This document shows positions 61,028 to 64,000 of a stretch of 64,000 nucleotides of DNA, one piece after another. The notes below the pieces were generated by a model. That model was not told where the DNA came from, ran no database searches, and was given only the letters and a program-made list of their open reading frames with translations. The translations under genes and the position numbers were made by a program. The stretch is from Rhynchopus sp. YZ270_cl-10 (lineage: Eukaryota > Euglenozoa > Diplonemea > Diplonemida > Diplonemidae). Position 1 is the first letter of the stretch. Each line of letters starts with the position of its first letter. Where the stretch lies: assembly GCA_964035575.1 (NCBI GenBank), contig OZ037885.1, positions 1,116,001 to 1,180,000 of the forward strand, written 5' to 3'.

Positions 61028-61060
61028 AGGTGACCAAATCTCAGAGACTTGGCCATCTTG
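61028..61060 (+). repeat. Dispersed hairpin element (CCAA/TTGG variant), copy 2
   Basis: Same as 53313-53345, in the duplicated spacer, with a short deletion after the stem. Confidence 0.65.
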
Positions 61061-61394
61061 TTTTTAGTTTATTTTGCTTCTTCCAAATATTTTCCCCCAT
61101 TTTGCGTCAGTCGATAGTGGTTTTGGTGCAAAAAAATAATGGCAACACAACAACCGTTTGATAACCCGCTCCCTTTTCATGCTACTCTTGTCATTGTAGT
61201 GTTTACGGTCCAAAGAGGGCCTTTTGTGGGTTCAGCTTCCACTACACGCAAAAAGCCCATACACGGGTCGCATCTTATCGACCTTCACGCAATGGGCAAT
61301 GGTCGTAGGAATCCCGTATTTGATATCAACTAAATCTCACACACCCTCCAGCGCCTGTCAACATTCGTGCAACACACATTACACACCCCACCCC

Positions 61395-64000
61395 ATGCAT
61401 GGTGTCGTCTGTGTCCTTGCAGCCTTCATATGCTATACGAATGCTGCTACAGTCACAGTGCGCATCTCCACCAGCAACACAAACAATGCTGGTGGAGGCA
61501 ACATGGAGGTGCGTGCCTACAACAAAGTGGGTGCATCCTGCTTGATCGTGACACGTTCGTTCCCTCGGGGTGAGACTGGAGCAGTGTTTCCGCAGACGTG
61601 TTCGTTTGGTGATGCAGATGTGTGGAGGATCGAGGTGCACGCACTCACCAGTGACGGGTGGCGTGGTGACGCTTTCGAAGTACACGACGGCACTGCGTGG
61701 GTGGTGTGGTGGAACCCCTACGTTGGCGATGCAGAAGCATGGGTAGACAACACTTATTCGCGGCTCACGACACTGAGCTGGTACAAACCCGAGCGTGTGA
61801 CAGTGCTCTTTTACTCAGGTATGTCTCGTGAGTGTTAAATGTTTACACACCTAAAAAATGCAGGTTCGTCGGACTGTTCAGGATCGCGTGAGATGCATGT
61901 GACGTCACTAGCTTACCCAGGAACTCCACAACTCTCTTGCTACCTGCAAGTGGCCGGACCGACGAAGGCAGGACAGGTTGTGGAGGCATCGAACACATGT
62001 GCGTTTCCTGCGTCAGACGTGCTTGGTGCGACAGCGAAGGCGTGGTCAGCAGCGGGGTGGGATGTGCAGAAGGTGGAGCTGCTTGTGGGGTCGACGTGGG
62101 AGCAGCTGTTTGTGGGGGGAACGACGGCAGCGTACTGGGTGGACACAGACGGGCCGGGCACACCTTATGCACAGTCAGTGTTTTGGGAGCACGCACTGCC
62201 CAAGGTGTTTCTGCCGCCAGACACGACGTCAACCTCAGGTGTCTTCCGCTTCACAACAGGCTCTGGTGTTGGGGACGAGACTGTGGAAAGCATTGCGGTG
62301 GAGGTGACAGACACTGCTGGTGTGGTGTGCACGTTGACGCCAATCGCCCCTTCTGTGCAGGGAGGCGTGATTGTGGTGGCAAACACGTGTCCTGTGGCGA
62401 TGGCGGACATTGCGTACCTGACGCTGACTGCACCAGGTGTGGACAGGTGGGGTCTTGTGTCTGTGGAGGTGTACGAGACGAGGACACTTTCGGGTGTGAC
62501 TGCACCCCGTTGGATGCAATGGGTTGCACGTGACTTGGACCAACGGTTTTACATTGAGGACACGACAGTGGACAGAGTGTCGCACTGGTACAGACAGTAC
62601 GAGGTTGTGGTGAAAACGAAGTCACCCGACCGCCCCCAAGCTAGGAGCGATGCAGCTATGGAGATAGCTGTGACATCACCAGAAGGCTACACCTGCTCTG
62701 GGGGTGTTGCGTACATCCCTCTGACGAACATCAACACGGCGTTTACGGTGCTGTGTCCATTTCCCCCTGAGCGTGTGTCCTCTGTGACAGTGACTCCTGA
62801 GTACTCATCCGACGACTGGCAGATCCTGACACTAGACGTCATCAGTGCAGTGCCGACACTCATCGGGTACACTGGTGGTCAAAGAGATGCAGATGTGACT
62901 GTCGCAACCACTTGGGTGTTCGGCCCCACAGCTGCCCCGCCTACTCCTGCACCTGCCACACTTGCGCCAGTCACACCTACGCCGACAGTTTCTCCACCAA
63001 CGTCTTCTCCACCAACCCCGTCACCACCGACACCTTCACCACCTACTCCTGCTCCTCCAACCCTGACACCGAGGACTGCGCTGCCACCAACAGCTTCTCC
63101 TTCAACATCTTCTCCACCAACCCCGGAGCCACCTGTGAAGGTGTCCACGGGTGTACCTACACCGGTGACCACCCCACCAACAGATGCATCGGGCCAGCCT
63201 CCCACGTTGGCATCGATCACACCAGGCGCGCTGTCTACTTCTGATGTGCCTACTGTGCCTTCGCAGGCACCAGTGGTAAGCTTCCCACCGGAGGTTCCGA
63301 ACAACGTGACGTCGGCGAGCGCAACAGGAGCACCTGGGACAGCATACCCGGAGTCTGACACACCAGAGGTAGGAGGGGGTGCACTGTCGCAGCCAGCACC
63401 CTCCCTGGACGACGTCCCAAGAAGGGCCAACTACGACGAAAACGTCGAGCTTGTGCAGTCAGTCTCAGTAACGTTGGCATCTCTGGCACTTCTCGGTTCA
63501 GCCCAAGGTGGTGCAGGTGCCATGAAGCTGGTGATTGTGAGCATCCCATGCTTGTACGGAGAGAACAGCGCAAAACAGTTCCCCTTAGTGCTAAACCTCA
63601 TGGGAATGTCGTTGGACGGGTCTGAGTCCCTTGGGGCACTTGCAGGGAACACAGCACTGATGCTTGGGTGTGTGTTCCTGTCGCTTCTGCTGCTGCAACT
63701 GGCAAAGACGTGTGGGAAGCACTTCTTCACCACATCATCCTTGGCAAACCTCGACACACAAGGCTTCCTGCGTCTGCCGTCAGCACCACTGCTGCTGTTC
63801 CAGCTGCTGTACCAGTCTATCGCATATTCCGCGATGAACCTTTCCCTGCAACCGCGCCACCCACATGAAGCTGTTGTGGGAGTTGTGGCTGTGCTCCTGT
63901 GTCTGTGTGTGCCTGTGTTGACACTTCGGAAGGTGGTGTCTGGGATGAAGGCGGGCTTTGGGGTGTACGCGACTGCGAAGGAACGGACGAGCACAGCACT
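61395..64000 (+). CDS. C: mucin-stalked multi-pass surface protein, spliced, cut by right edge
   Basis: Exon 1 61395-61818, exon 2 from 61864, open to the window edge at about residue 850. Frame checked at several points (for example TGT-TCA-GGA near 61880 and ATG-AAC-CTT at 63834 agree). Same modules as A and B, but the second half of module 1 (RGDAFEVHDGTAWVVWW), the start of module 2 (SSDCSGSREMHVTSLAYPG) and most of module 4 (KTKSPDRPQARSD; VAYIPLTNINTAFTV) are replaced by divergent sequence. The stalk is only about 170 residues (A and B about 460) and unlike theirs. The first membrane helices then match A and B almost exactly again. The long conserved blocks beside replaced ones suggest gene conversion. 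Confidence 0.8.
61819..61863 (+). other. Ultrashort intron in gene C (45 nt)
   Basis: GTATGT donor, AAAAATGCAG acceptor, same phase and place as A and B. Only the first nine or so bases match them, so the intron body has been replaced while the splice signals are kept. A TAA lies inside, so splicing is needed. Confidence 0.87.

Larger units (their letters stand above)
58089..61394. other. Spacer B-C, partial duplicate of spacer A-B
   Basis: No gene recognised. Collinear with spacer A-B except for insertions: about 450 bp at 58475-58930, the element 59201-59306, a hairpin element at 59537-59585, and the 60181-60290 segment. It lacks the 3 kb with the 808-bp duplication. The last 150 bases before gene C differ from those before gene B. 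Confidence 0.7.

Noticed and set aside
1-64000. Retroelement or virus-like genes
   Set aside because: I looked for reverse transcriptase, integrase and capsid-type signatures in the open frames and saw none. The mobile signals here are DNA-transposon-like or small non-coding elements.

Overview
The window looks like nuclear DNA from a protist, most likely a euglenozoan related to free-living kinetoplastids (a bodonid-like flagellate). That placement is an inference with about 0.4 confidence. Supporting signs: every recognisable host gene over 64 kb lies on the + strand, spacers are packed with T and C tracts, and several genes have a pyrimidine tract plus AG a few bases before the ATG, as trans-splice acceptors do. 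The protein repertoire also fits: a catalytically dead calpain-like protein, TPR, BspA-like LRR and mucin-stalked surface proteins. Against a typical trypanosomatid: at least five short GT-AG introns (43-84 nt) join exons exactly in frame, and ALG8, which trypanosomatids lack, is present.

Layout. 1-1276 (- strand): 5' part of a hAT-like transposase gene that runs off the left edge. 2370-27624: five tandem genes (called G1-G5 here) for type I membrane proteins. Each has two glycine-rich domains of the kind found in the ALK/LTK receptor ectodomain (Pfam Gly_rich, recognised by eye), usually a PTAVPT stalk, one membrane helix and a short acidic tail. G1, G3 and G5 look intact, G2 is frameshifted, and a small insertion cuts G4 off from its membrane helix. 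Between them lie a TPR gene, a ubiquitin-like/LRR gene with a decayed partial copy, and a truncated calpain-like pseudogene. 28535-41231: single-copy-looking genes: B-box/calpain-like pseudoprotease, ALG8, a PDZ-like protein, a small ArfGAP and a GH29 alpha-L-fucosidase. 43272 to the right edge: three tandem paralogues (called A, B, C) with four Cys-containing ectodomain modules, a long Thr/Pro mucin stalk and about seven or eight C-terminal membrane helices. C is cut by the right edge.

How it fits together. Two tandem arrays encode cell-surface proteins whose scaffolds are nearly identical but whose loops or blocks are swapped or replaced. They look like gene families under conversion and diversification, perhaps for prey or substrate sensing, adhesion or self-recognition. 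ALG8 (N-glycan assembly), the ArfGAP (vesicle traffic) and the fucosidase belong to general secretory-pathway biology.

Spacers. They are unusually rich in short inverted-repeat elements, at least a dozen with unrelated ends. Because the array spacers are duplicated, one copy often serves as the empty site for an insertion in the other. The most striking is a roughly 48-nt hairpin element (stem CTAAGC/GCTTAG) found about a dozen times, with covarying stem pairs and presence/absence between duplicated spacers. No tRNA, rRNA or CRISPR was found. I saw no reverse transcriptase or other retroelement protein.
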